From: Micropterix aruncella
Lineage: Eukaryota > Arthropoda > Insecta > Lepidoptera > Micropterigidae
Length of the DNA: 64,000 bases
NCBI GenBank assembly: GCA_944548615.1
Contig: OX155972.1
Coordinates: 2,593,625 to 2,657,624, forward strand
Reading direction: 5' to 3'
Shown: piece by piece, positions 11,254-21,266 of the stretch
How the letters are laid out: the number at the start of each line of letters is the position of its first letter
How positions within the stretch are numbered: position 1 is the first letter of the stretch
The notes under the pieces: model-generated
What the model saw: only the letters and a program-made list of their open reading frames with translations
What the model was told of the DNA's origin: nothing
The model's database searches: none
Made by a program: the position numbers and the translations under genes

Positions 11254-11277
11254 TGGTCATTCGCAGCCGAATGTGAC
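11254..11277 (+). other. Primer-binding site, tRNA-Tyr-like
   Basis: TGGTCATTCGCAGCCGAATG begins 4 nt after the LTR end. Allowing one inserted base it matches the complement of the tRNA-Tyr 3' end (TGGTCCTTCGAGCCGGAT) at most positions. The tRNA assignment is tentative. Confidence 0.5.
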
Positions 11278-11336
11278 GAAGAGATATTACAATAGATCCT
11301 GTTTCGAAAAAAAATAAATTACTCAAAAAATCCAAG

Positions 11337-14300
11337 ATGAGTTCTATAAACGGATCTCATGCAGCATCGAGAAGCAGCCAAAGGAGCGATAGGATGCAGG
11401 AGATAAAAGATGCCTCAGAGGAATTGAGAAGAGTGACACGGCAGCGGGCTAAGGTTGCAGCGGAAAAGAAGAAGATGGAAGCTCAGCGCGCGGCGGAAGA
11501 GGCTGACCTCAACGCAGAATTGGAAAAGCAGAGGTCACAGGAGGCGGCGGAGAGGAGGAAACGAGAGGCGCGACACGCCGTCGGACAAGCGGACATCGAT
11601 GCGGAAATGGAGATGCTAGAAGCCGATAGCCAGCACGCGCTGCGAATGCTAGAAGTGGTATCTGAAGCATTTGGGAGCACTGAGGGAGGTAGCGCATGGG
11701 GAAGAGAGAGGAGCCTCGCCGAAGACGGAGATGCAGCCGAACGCACGACGCAGTGGGCAGACTACCATACGCCTACGGCAGAGGGAGGAAACGCAGCGTC
11801 GGAAGCCGCAGCGCGCGCGTCGGCAGGAGCGGCAGAGGGAGACGCCGCGCGCGCGGTCGAACGGGAGCAAGCGGAAGGCGCAAGGCGAGACAGGGCGGTG
11901 AGTCCGGCGGCGGGAGCCGCCGCACTTATCGCACCTGAGAAGACGTCGAGCGATCAACGGGGGGCGGCCAGCTCAAAGGCTGGCGCAACTACGGAGACCG
12001 GGGAAGAATTTATCGAAAGGGTAAGTCGCTTAATCTCAGTCGCTTCTTTAAAACCGCAATTTAATAAAGAATTACCAACCTTCTCGGGAGACCCGTTACA
12101 CTTTATAGCGTTTAAATCCATATTTTTTCAATCAACAGAGATATTAAAATTAAGTGATGAACAGAATTTATTAAGATTACAAACCGCTCTTAAAGGTAGG
12201 GCTCGCGACAGTGTATCAGGATTATTGATGGCTCCCCAAAATGTAGGAGAAATCATGAAGTCATTAGAATTGCTTTTCGGTAATGGGAACGTAATATTAC
12301 AACGCACTTTAGCCGAGATAAGGAAAATAAGAGAACTTAAAGAAGGTTTAGATGCTGAAGAACTCTTAAGATTCGCATGTCAGGTAAAAAACTTGGTGGC
12401 GACAGTACGTTCTTTGGATAAAACCGAGCATTTGTGTAATCCGGAGTTGCTTACGACATTAGTATCAAAGTTGCCAAGGAACTTAGTTATACATTGGGTA
12501 GGAGATAGAAACAAATCAGGATTATCTGACCCAGCATTAGTTCAATTCGCGAGGTGGCTGGAAGAGATGGCGGTAAGGGCACTAGACGCCGGTATCAGCG
12601 CCGGGGACTCGGGAAGGAGAGAGGAAAGACCGCGAGAGAAGAGAGGCAAAGAGGCCCCTCGGAAAAATTACGTAATGCACGTTCATAACAAAAACTCCCC
12701 AAAATGTGTTTATTGTAAAGGCGAACATTATATCAGCCGTTGCGAAGGGCTGAAAGCACTTTCACTTACCGAACGCTGGGACGCTGCAAAAAAAGCAAGG
12801 GTATGTTTTAAGTGTCTAGCGACCGCGCATAGCCGCCATAATTGCCCGCTGTATAAAAAATATCCAAAAAACAAGTTTCACTTTCTGTTGACGGGCAGCG
12901 CAGAGGCGACGAACGACAACGGAAGTACGGTAAATGCAGACGGGCAACGGGATATTGTCGCAAATACCGTAGCTTATAACGGAGTACTTTTACAAGTATT
13001 ACCTATTAAAATAATAGGACCTTGCGGGGAGAAGAGTATATACGCCCTTCTTGATAGCGGCTCCACGATCACGCTATTAGATCAGGAAATAGCAAAAGAA
13101 TTAGGAATCGGGGGTTTGAGAAGCTCGATAGAAGTTGCCGGAGTGAAAGGGATGAGAGTCACTACGCAAGATGCAGAGGCTGTAAACTTTACAATTAAGG
13201 GCGCATTGAGTAATCGGCCTTTTGAGGTGAAAGGATATAGCGTGAAAAATTTGGACCTTCCGACGTTAAAGTGTTTTTCAGGCAAAGGAACACGGCGGGC
13301 GGTCGTTGCCGCGTACGAGGCAAAACAGCTGATCGGCGTGCAACCTAAATTATTACTAGGAGCGGACTGCGGAGACCTGATGGTTTCGCGTAATGTTTCG
13401 CGCATAAACAACGAGTTACACCTATCACAAACAAAGTTAGGTTGGGTACCGATCGGGGGAAGTTCGTTTAATAGCCCGAAAGAGACGGTTTATAATTTCT
13501 GCATTAATGGAAACAGCGATGATTCGTTACTAAACGCTTTGCTAGAAGAAAATATTAATCTAGAGCAAATGTGGCCCGCTAAACAAAGGAAAACGGCGGC
13601 CGTAAATAGGGCAGAAGAATTACTGGAAGCAACCACTTCTCTAAAAGACGGTGTTTGGACAACTGGTTTATTATGGAACGATGACCGAAGACGACTACCT
13701 GATAGTAGACCGCTCGCGCTCGCGAGGTTGAACTCAGTGGAAAAGAAAATGGAAAAAGACCCGGAATATGAAAAAGCATATTGCCTAAGAATGAGTCAAT
13801 ATATAAAGGCGGGCTACGCCGAAGAAGTACCTCCGGACGGTTTGACGGGGCGTGAAAATATTTGGTTTCTCCCTCACCTTGGGGTGAGCCATGCCGCCAA
13901 GCCGGGGAAGGTGCGAATTGTTCACGACGCCGCTGCACGAGTGCACGGGGTGTCCTTAAATACACAACTATTGCCCGGCCCGGATTATTTCAATAATATA
14001 GTAGGAATAATAGGCAGGTTTCGCGAACACGCGATCGGGTTTACCGCTGACATCGCCGATATGTTTTTACGGATACGGATAAAGGAAGACGATAGCTACC
14101 GACAACTATTTCTTTGGAGAGGTAACCGTAAAGACATCGAACCCATAACCTTTCGGATGAGAACCCTAATATTCGGGTCTCGTTCCTCCCCCGCCTCAGC
14201 CCAATTTGTGCGTATTAAAAACGCAGAGAGATACCGAGATCAATATCCGGAGGCTGCAGCAGCTATAATTAATAATTTTTATATGGACGACCTTATTCAT

Positions 14301-16865
14301 GGAGCAGAAACGGCGACAGAGGCACGGAAATTAATCAAAGATATTAATTGGATCAATGAGCAAGGTAACTTTAAATTGACCGGCTGGGCGAGCAATGATC
14401 CCGAAGTACTGGATGTTTTGCAGCGGGAAGAATGCGGCAACAAGACGATTGCGCTAGAGAAAAACGAACTTGGTGCTCAGCGTTTACTTGGTTTAGTGTG
14501 GATGCCGGCGACCGATGAGCTGGCTTTTAACCTTCGTATGGAAAAACTGGGCGATAATTTAAAGACAGGAATCGGGGTTCCCACTAAGAGAGAGGCGTTA
14601 AGGCTCATTATGTCATTATGGGACCCTTTAGGTTTGCTGAGCCCCATAACTTTGAGGGCAAAGGTCATAATGCAGTCAATATGGGCGAGTGGCGTGACCT
14701 GGGACCAACCGGTTCCACCAGAAGTACTCCATAGCTGGAGAGACTGGCTGAAAACACTGCAAATGGCTCAAAATGTGCGGATCCCGAGGCATCTGGGTAC
14801 AACCCGCGATCCTACCGAAAAAAGAGAATTACACGTGTTTTGTGATGCGTCAAAACAAGCTATGTGTGGCGTCGCTTATTTACGAATTGAGCGAGGAAAC
14901 GGAGAAATAATCGTGTCATTCGTAGCGAGTAAAACTCGAGTAGGGCCACTAAAGGGACTGACTATACCTAGAATGGAGCTGACTGCGGCGCTATTGGGGG
15001 CGCAGCTAGCAGACAAAATTATAAAGGAACAAGCTATAGGTATTCATGAAAAGATCCTGTGGACAGATGCCACTAACGTCTTGTGGTGGATAAGATCTCA
15101 GAGTGAAAACCATCAACAGTTTGTGGCAAATCGACTAGGGGCCCTGGACGATTTAACGCAACCATCTGAATGGCGATGGCTCGATGGGAAAAGCAATGCG
15201 GCAGATGACGCGACTCGCGTCGTAACAACAATCGATATGTCTTCGAACAGCCGTTGGCTGAACGGGCCAAATTTTTTACGCGGCCGGCGGGACCAGTGGC
15301 CAGCTGAAATACCGCCACAGCCAAACGAAAGTGAAAAGAAAGCGTTAGAGTTTAAACCAATAGCCGTCCTGGCGCTGAGAACCGAACCGACTAGCCTTAT
15401 AAACGTGGGTAGATTCTCACAACATCGTAGAATCGTACGTACGATGGCCTATGTAATGAAATTTTGTCAAAAACATAAGAAAGAGGCGGAACTGGGCGGT
15501 TTGGACGGGCTAGATATCGGCCGCGCTGAACTCGCTCTCATAAAAGAATCTCAAGTGAGGTGTTTTAACAGGGAAATTGATATGATAAAAAAGGAAAGGA
15601 TCTTGTCGAAAGATAGCAGGCTGCACGGTCTCAATTTGCATGTCGACCAACGGGGTATAATTCGAATCAGCGGGAGAATTGATAACGCTCCCGGGGTATC
15701 GTACGATACCAAACACCCTATGGTACTCGACGGCCGAGATTTATATACTCAATTATTGATTAAAAGAACGCACGAAGAGACTGCGCACGGCGGAATAGAG
15801 CTAGTACTTTCTGTCCTACGTCAGAGATTCTGGTTAATAAGCGCGCGAGCCACGATAAAAAAACTTATATTTCAATGCGTACCTTGCACTATGCGAAAAT
15901 CTAAACCAATGACCGCGATAATGGGTCAGCTACCAGCTGAACGTATCAATGCACATTCTAGGTGTTTCGCGTCGGTTGGCGTTGATTTTTGGGGTCCTAT
16001 GTACGTCACGGTGCGCAGGAGGCCTGAAAAGCGCTATGGTTTATTATTCTCTTGTTTAAGTAGCCGCGCGTCTCACATAGAATTGGCACACGACCTGTCC
16101 ACAAACTCGGCTATGCAAGCAATACGTAGATTCATAGCTAGGCGCGGTAAACCGCAAATCATTATGTCAGACAATGGCGCGAGTTTTAAGAAAGCGAGCG
16201 TTGAATTGAAAAAAGCGGTTTCCGAAATCAATAACGAAGAAATTCGAGATCGCCTCAGTAATGAACAAATTACGTGGAAGTTCATCCCGCCTGTTTCACC
16301 GAGTCATGGAGGCGGTTGGGAATCAATGATTAAATCGACCAAGAGGGCTTTAGAAGCCGTGTTAAAGGAAAGATCTCCACCGGAGGAGGTTCTGAGAACT
16401 TTACTAGCCGAGGTGGAGTTAATTCTGAATATGAGACCGATCTCACACGTCACCGATGATAGTCGAGACGAGGCGCCCCTAACTCCTAATCACTTGCTAC
16501 TAGGACATGCAGGGGGAACTTCAGCCATGGGGGAATATGAGGTCGATAAGGTAGACAGCAGGAGGCAATGGGTACAGACACAAGCGATGGCAGATTCATT
16601 TTGGCACCGGTGGAAGCGCGAGGTATTACCTACGATGGTGCAACGACCTAAGTGGAAGGTCCCGCAAAAATCTCTGGAGGTCGGAGACCTAGTACTATTG
16701 CTGGATCCCTCCATGGAGCGGGGTAAATGGACTCGGGGACGAATTGAGGCGATTTACCCAGACAAGCAGAAAGTCGTAAGGAGAGTAGATGTCAGGGCAG
16801 GAGGCAAGATTTATCGTAGAACAATAGGTAAATTAGTTAAGCTGACAACGGAAGCGCAGACATAA
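11337..16865 (+). CDS. BEL/Pao Gag-Pol polyprotein, 1,842 aa
   Basis: One ORF encodes the whole polyprotein. Residues 1-220 are a charged, Ala/Glu/Arg-rich coiled-coil-like Gag N-terminus with GC-rich codons unlike the rest. Residues about 240-400 are the capsid region ('LPTFSGDPLHFIAFKS'). Zinc knuckles are C457-C460-H464-C469 and C490-C493-H498-C503. The protease has DSGS at 573. Reverse transcriptase has YMDD at 982-985, and RNase H has FCDAS with D1170. Integrase has H1479, H1484, C1514, C1517 and catalytic D1550, D1612, E1662 ('GVDFWG', 'SDNGASF', 'GGGWES'). The C-terminus has the 'GDLVLLLD...RGKWTRGRI' domain usual in BEL/Pao. The length suits a complete family member, every catalytic residue checked is present, and no env-like ORF follows. 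Start chosen as the first ATG after the leader; it precedes a Ser-rich start typical of the family. Confidence 0.96.
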   Translation: MSSINGSHAASRSSQRSDRMQEIKDASEELRRVTRQRAKVAAEKKKMEAQRAAEEADLNAELEKQRSQEAAERRKREARHAVGQADIDAEMEMLEADSQHALRMLEVVSEAFGSTEGGSAWGRERSLAEDGDAAERTTQWADYHTPTAEGGNAASEAAARASAGAAEGDAARAVEREQAEGARRDRAVSPAAGAAALIAPEKTSSDQRGAASSKAGATTETGEEFIERVSRLISVASLKPQFNKELPTFSGDPLHFIAFKSIFFQSTEILKLSDEQNLLRLQTALKGRARDSVSGLLMAPQNVGEIMKSLELLFGNGNVILQRTLAEIRKIRELKEGLDAEELLRFACQVKNLVATVRSLDKTEHLCNPELLTTLVSKLPRNLVIHWVGDRNKSGLSDPALVQFARWLEEMAVRALDAGISAGDSGRREERPREKRGKEAPRKNYVMHVHNKNSPKCVYCKGEHYISRCEGLKALSLTERWDAAKKARVCFKCLATAHSRHNCPLYKKYPKNKFHFLLTGSAEATNDNGSTVNADGQRDIVANTVAYNGVLLQVLPIKIIGPCGEKSIYALLDSGSTITLLDQEIAKELGIGGLRSSIEVAGVKGMRVTTQDAEAVNFTIKGALSNRPFEVKGYSVKNLDLPTLKCFSGKGTRRAVVAAYEAKQLIGVQPKLLLGADCGDLMVSRNVSRINNELHLSQTKLGWVPIGGSSFNSPKETVYNFCINGNSDDSLLNALLEENINLEQMWPAKQRKTAAVNRAEELLEATTSLKDGVWTTGLLWNDDRRRLPDSRPLALARLNSVEKKMEKDPEYEKAYCLRMSQYIKAGYAEEVPPDGLTGRENIWFLPHLGVSHAAKPGKVRIVHDAAARVHGVSLNTQLLPGPDYFNNIVGIIGRFREHAIGFTADIADMFLRIRIKEDDSYRQLFLWRGNRKDIEPITFRMRTLIFGSRSSPASAQFVRIKNAERYRDQYPEAAAAIINNFYMDDLIHGAETATEARKLIKDINWINEQGNFKLTGWASNDPEVLDVLQREECGNKTIALEKNELGAQRLLGLVWMPATDELAFNLRMEKLGDNLKTGIGVPTKREALRLIMSLWDPLGLLSPITLRAKVIMQSIWASGVTWDQPVPPEVLHSWRDWLKTLQMAQNVRIPRHLGTTRDPTEKRELHVFCDASKQAMCGVAYLRIERGNGEIIVSFVASKTRVGPLKGLTIPRMELTAALLGAQLADKIIKEQAIGIHEKILWTDATNVLWWIRSQSENHQQFVANRLGALDDLTQPSEWRWLDGKSNAADDATRVVTTIDMSSNSRWLNGPNFLRGRRDQWPAEIPPQPNESEKKALEFKPIAVLALRTEPTSLINVGRFSQHRRIVRTMAYVMKFCQKHKKEAELGGLDGLDIGRAELALIKESQVRCFNREIDMIKKERILSKDSRLHGLNLHVDQRGIIRISGRIDNAPGVSYDTKHPMVLDGRDLYTQLLIKRTHEETAHGGIELVLSVLRQRFWLISARATIKKLIFQCVPCTMRKSKPMTAIMGQLPAERINAHSRCFASVGVDFWGPMYVTVRRRPEKRYGLLFSCLSSRASHIELAHDLSTNSAMQAIRRFIARRGKPQIIMSDNGASFKKASVELKKAVSEINNEEIRDRLSNEQITWKFIPPVSPSHGGGWESMIKSTKRALEAVLKERSPPEEVLRTLLAEVELILNMRPISHVTDDSRDEAPLTPNHLLLGHAGGTSAMGEYEVDKVDSRRQWVQTQAMADSFWHRWKREVLPTMVQRPKWKVPQKSLEVGDLVLLLDPSMERGKWTRGRIEAIYPDKQKVVRRVDVRAGGKIYRRTIGKLVKLTTEAQT

Positions 16866-16968
16866 GAACGTAAAAATAGGTTATTATTGAATAAGTAAGG
16901 AAAACAACTTATAGTAATGTAAATAATCTTAAGGAGCTTTTGGCATCGAATCGACAAACAAAGATGCC

Positions 16969-16982
16969 AAAAGGGGGGAAAA
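16969..16982 (+). other. Polypurine tract of BEL/Pao element
   Basis: AAAAGGGGGGAAAA lies directly before the 3' LTR. This is the expected primer for plus-strand synthesis. Confidence 0.93.
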
Positions 16983-18238
16983 TGGATGATTTACATAATA
17001 AAACTCCGCGATTAGTTAGATATTAAAAATAAAGTTAAAAATAGGTTAACCTGTCGGAAGCCAGTCGTGCTATAAATAAATTTTACAGATTTTAAATAAA
17101 TACCAGATAATTCGTCCAATAAAGAAACTTCAAACGGCGTGGAGGCCACCCCGAGATTAAAATATGGTTAATATATTACATACTCGAATGGGGCAAGGCC
17201 GGGGTTCTGAGAAAGGGATGAGGGTTCAGAAATTACGACGGCCGAGGGTCTAACAGTGGCATAATAACAATAGACCAAGGAAGCCATTCATCAGCTGGTA
17301 AACTGTCTCGTCCGCCTGGAAAAAGGAAAAAAAAAGGTCCGTCTAGAAACAAGAGCCGTAAATTATTGGCGGCAGCGGAGGGGTAGGTGCTCTGGGGTGG
17401 TCTTTAAAAGGGCCATAATCAAAAACCAAAATATGCGATTGAAGCGCTATAAAAGTATTGTGTCTCCCACTCGAGTACATGAGAAAGCGACGGACCCTTC
17501 ATATAACATATTTTATAAATAAAATTAACGCTAGAATAAGTCTATGTTAAAACTTGCCTGTACAATTTAAATTAAAATGTTTCTCGCTCGTTATATGTAG
17601 CTGATATTATCTTTATAGTTATTTTAGACAGTTGATAGAACCTAGCATATTATGTTTGAATTTGAAATATTAAGATTTTCTGAAAACACATTTAAGCCTA
17701 AGTTTCACACGCCCTCGTGTCTTCGAAGGGGCGTGGTATGTATTTTTTTGTTGCTAGCCGGTGCCGAGTATAGCCAATCCCGGACCAAGGGGCATAGACG
17801 AGTTGGTCAGCTGTTTTTTGACGCTGAACTCGTCAGTCAGTCAGTAAGATTTTGAGAGCGCCGCAAATAGGTGGCCGATCGGAAAACTGTCTTAGCTCGT
17901 ATAAAATAGACATTCATATTAACTCTGGGCAATAATGTTGGAAATGTGTTCAGTCGTGTATCGAGATTGATGTGTACGTGTACCTTGAATCAAATAAAGA
18001 CATTAAAATTCAGTGCAAGGTTTCGTCAATCACCTGCTCTCCTAATCACCATCATCCTCATCTCCAGGGGAAAATCGCAGTTTCGACTCAGGATATCGAA
18101 GAAGAACTAAGGCGTGAGTAATTATTGTACAGTCCACTAATTATTAATCAAAGGAGTCTCACGCCCTCTCCGCAACGAGCGGAGATGAAATAATGGTCGT
18201 TCCGGTCATTCAGCGAGAGGTCTGATCGGATCTGACCA
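16983..18238 (+). repeat. 3' LTR of complete BEL/Pao element
   Basis: Same length and ends as the 5' LTR and indistinguishable by eye. TATAAAAG is at 17448-17455. It is followed by the target duplication CTGAG (18239-18243). Confidence 0.96.
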
Positions 18239-18769
18239 CTGAGTATGAGGAAATGTGCGAATATGACGTCAAATAATACTAAAATAACATATGACTCCTG
18301 ACCATGAACAACTTTGTATCCTTGCCTCAAATCATTAAAGTCGTTTTTCTCAGTTACACAAAAACATAACCCTCATCGTTCTTCCCCTGATGTCCTCAAA
18401 TAGTTTTTTCCTCGAAATATTACCTATGGGTACAGATTGGTACACATATGGGTAAAGATTGTATCCTTGAACTATTCGAATCGAATTTCCTCAAACACTC
18501 AATAAACCTACTGACAAACGTCCAATATAATACGGAAGACAAGCGTTGCGTTAAACAAATCATATTTTTTTGTTAAATAAGTTGTTTAGATACATTATTA
18601 AAATTTTCCAAAATTTGAAGACACGTCAGTAGAACATTTTTATTATAATACGTATTGTGGAAATTGCTCTGAAAACACAACCATACTGTTATATGTATGT
18701 ATAAAAAAACACAAATAAATGTTTGATCGTTCATTTCTAAATTTGATAATTGATTTTATTTTTAACACG
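18239..18769. other. Nothing recognised
   Basis: AT-rich sequence right of the BEL/Pao element, with no convincing ORF or repeat ends. Confidence 0.5.
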
Positions 18770-19757
18770 CTTTTATTAGGTCGACCTATATGTAACAAAC
18801 TATGTAATGGAATCTAAGGTAACTAATTTAACCATCTTCCAAGGATCGTAGCGTCATGAAAATTGGCATATGTATGTAGTTCTGATGACAATACAATAAT
18901 ATGGTACTGTCGAACTTGTAACGGACCTTAAGTCCACTACAAACGATCAACAAATGCATCGATTTCCAGTGAAATCCACTGACACAATTCAGCTATTATT
19001 TTGACTCGTGCAGCTATGAATCAGCACAATGAAACAATACTTTTACTCATACTGAATATTTCAAATTGCATCATTGCACGGCCTATATAAACCGGCCAAA
19101 AAGCAACCCGATTGATCACTTTCCCCCAAGGTTGCGACGGCATATCCGGTACCCCTCTACGAGGTCGCTCAACGGATCCGGCTCCTTGGTTTCCTTTCCT
19201 CATTTTCCCCGAGTCTCGAAGCATCAGTCTGTAATCCCACAGACTCGAGCCGTGCCCAGTACAATATACTAGGAGCACACGCACAATCCTCATCCACTAT
19301 TCCCACATAACCTCCGTCGCGCAACCCTCGCGTCTCGATGAAGTAATCCGGGCACTCGTTAATTCGGCAAGCGTTATAACTGGCAATATTCAATCGATTC
19401 AATCAATAAATATCTTCTCCTTCATCAAAACCGCCTTTAAATACGGAGATAACTCGTAAGTTGACACCACCACCTCACATCGAATAATTTGGAGTCTTGT
19501 GAGGGGTGGTCCCTCACAAACTCATCTGATGATGGAGTCGGAAGATATGAACTGGAACTTCATGATGGAACATCGTATCATAGCTGTGTTTGGACTTGTT
19601 AGAAAAGTCTTGGAATGAACTTTGACCACGATTAGGTTTCAGGGTCTGATGATGAAGCCGGAAGATAGGCACTGGCATTCTATGATGGAATATCGTATCA
19701 TAACCCAAAAGCGAGTTTTTAGTGTTTTTTTTTTAAACTATTAATTTATTATGACAT
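18770..19757 (-). mobile_element. CR1-like LINE 3' tail (minus), split by a solo LTR
   Basis: The two flanks (18770-18916 and 19519-19757) are the reverse complement of the LINE 3' UTR at 52082-52440, including CTATGATACGATATTCCATC and GGTCGACCTA...AATGGAATCTAAGG. They become contiguous when 18917-19518 is removed. Confidence 0.8.
18917..19518 (+). mobile_element. Solo LTR, 602 bp
   Basis: Begins TGTAACGG, ends CCTCACA, and is flanked by AACT on both sides (18913-18916 and 19519-19522). A TATATAAA box lies near 19083 and AATAAA near 19402. The uninterrupted LINE copy at 52 kb gives the empty site. The 4-bp duplication and TGTAAC start suggest the Ty3/gypsy group. Confidence 0.85.
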
Positions 19758-20115
19758 TTGATGTTCTTCTAAATAGAGTGGAGGACATGTGGAGTAAACT
19801 ACCAATTGAAGTGATTAGTGCAATATCTGTCAATCAATTTAAAAACAGACTCGATTTGTACCTATAATATTGTTATTATAAATAAGATAGAAATGAATTT
19901 ACCGCCGTTGTTCAGGGTTTCAATATTGCCAGTTGCATGGCGGTTGCAACATCGCCGAAACGACAGGTGTTACAAACTTCAAGAGGTAAATTCGTTTTTA
20001 TCTTATTTATAATGTCAAAGAACCGCGATAGACTTGTTATTATTGTTTATGACTAGTTTTACAAGATCTGATATGGACATATCGGCAAAGCAGCCTGTCC
20101 AGGATAAATAACAAT
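19758..20115 (+). mobile_element. CR1-like LINE 3' tail (plus), with MITE insertion
   Basis: The translation near 19770-19866 resembles the RT C-terminus ('VEDMWSKLPIEVISAISVNQ'), and the related tail at 42990-43085 matches it. The 3' UTR continues at 20030-20100 ('GACTAGTTTTACAAGATCTG') after a small inserted element. Confidence 0.75.
19875..20013. mobile_element. 139-bp MITE inside LINE tail
   Basis: Terminal inverted repeats of about 29 bp (ATTATAAATAAGATAGAAAT and its imperfect complement at 19985-20013). The corresponding LINE at 43 kb lacks it. Confidence 0.7.
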
Positions 20116-20277
20116 AATAATAATAACATATGACTCAAAACACAAATTACTGTCGAATATTACTTCCAGGTTTTGACAAGTGTAGTGACTGTCTGCGCGG
20201 TAGTGAGCTAACAGCTGTCAGGAAAGCCAGCAGTACTGATTTTCGCCCTTTAGTCTTTTGAATTAAAGGGGCAAGAC

Positions 20278-20942
20278 TTAAGGTAGGGACCGATTGAGCC
20301 CACGTATGCAACATCTGCAATGCATTATGACATCTGACATTTGCATGAAAACAGATGACTAATTATCACATGCAACGCTGTCCCCACCGTGTAAAGTCAT
20401 TGTGTTTCTAAAGCTTACGTTCGCAACGCGTCAGACACACATAGAACGTCGGTGCACGAACAGAGGAAAGTTTCTGCATTAAGGTATGGTATTCTCCATA
20501 CTATTTTTTGTCTATTTATCTCGTGGATCCAATATCTTCTTTTCTCAACTTTATTTTTTATTTCTGCGGTACGGACATATTCATTTCACGTCTATATTGA
20601 CAACATTCTGTTTAGAAATTTGAACCCCAGAGAAATTCGTTATGTTTAGTTAGTTACGAATGTGGCCACAAGAGAGCACCGGAATGCTAGTTTGGTCGAT
20701 TTCACAGTTTTCCAAAATAACTATCAAGTTAAGGGGTTAAAAATAACAAACTGACGAAATCGTTCTTAGAGTCACTCTCAGAATTAGAAAGCATACTGTG
20801 CAGTGGTTATACACAATACTAGTGCACCTTGTGAGAAGTGACAACAGCTTCTGATACCATATATATGTTGCATACGTGGGACAAGTAGCGAGACGTATCA
20901 TATACATTGCGTACATAGACTCAGTCTGTCCTTACCTTTAAT
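20278..20942. mobile_element. Probable DNA transposon remnant with inverted ends
   Basis: The left end TTAAGGTAGGGACCGATTGA and the right end (complement TTAAAGGTAAGGACAGACTG) are imperfect inverted repeats. Both flank a CCCACGTATGCAACAT motif in opposite orientations. The 65-codon frame at 20452 is not convincing. Confidence 0.45.
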
Positions 20943-21266
20943 GAGATTAAGGTTGGGCGACTATACAGCCTATACTACTATACGATACAGACTATACGAT
21001 CAATGTCAAAATTATTATTAGCTGCGGCCGTACTAGGCTTTCGAAGATGCATGCTAACGCATTAATAGTCACGAATTAATATTTTAAGCGCTAATTAACA
21101 AACCACCACAATTTAGAAATGAACAATGAAACATATATTTTCGATACAAAATCACAGTAGACGATATTATTAACGAAAAGGAATGAATCTAACACAGCCA
21201 TTCGCTTACTAAATCTATAAAAAATCAAAAATTGCTTGTAATTTCACTCATCGATGATTAATTTTT
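20943..21266. other. Nothing recognised
   Basis: AT-rich intergenic sequence with no supported feature. Confidence 0.4.

Larger units (their letters stand above)
9994..18238 (+). mobile_element. Complete BEL/Pao LTR retrotransposon (8,245 bp)
   Basis: LTRs at 9994-11249 and 16983-18238 are both 1,256 bp and begin TG, end CA. The 5-bp duplication CTGAG flanks the element (9989-9993 and 18239-18243). A tRNA-type primer site follows the left LTR, a polypurine tract precedes the right LTR, and a single ORF covers all domains. Nothing is visibly broken. No LTR difference was noticed by eye, so insertion is recent and the copy could be active. Confidence 0.97.

Noticed and set aside
11483..11957. 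Several 60-100-codon frames on both strands over the Gag N-terminus
   Set aside because: They are shadows of the GC-rich, Ala/Arg-rich segment of the BEL/Pao ORF; none has a domain and all lie inside it.
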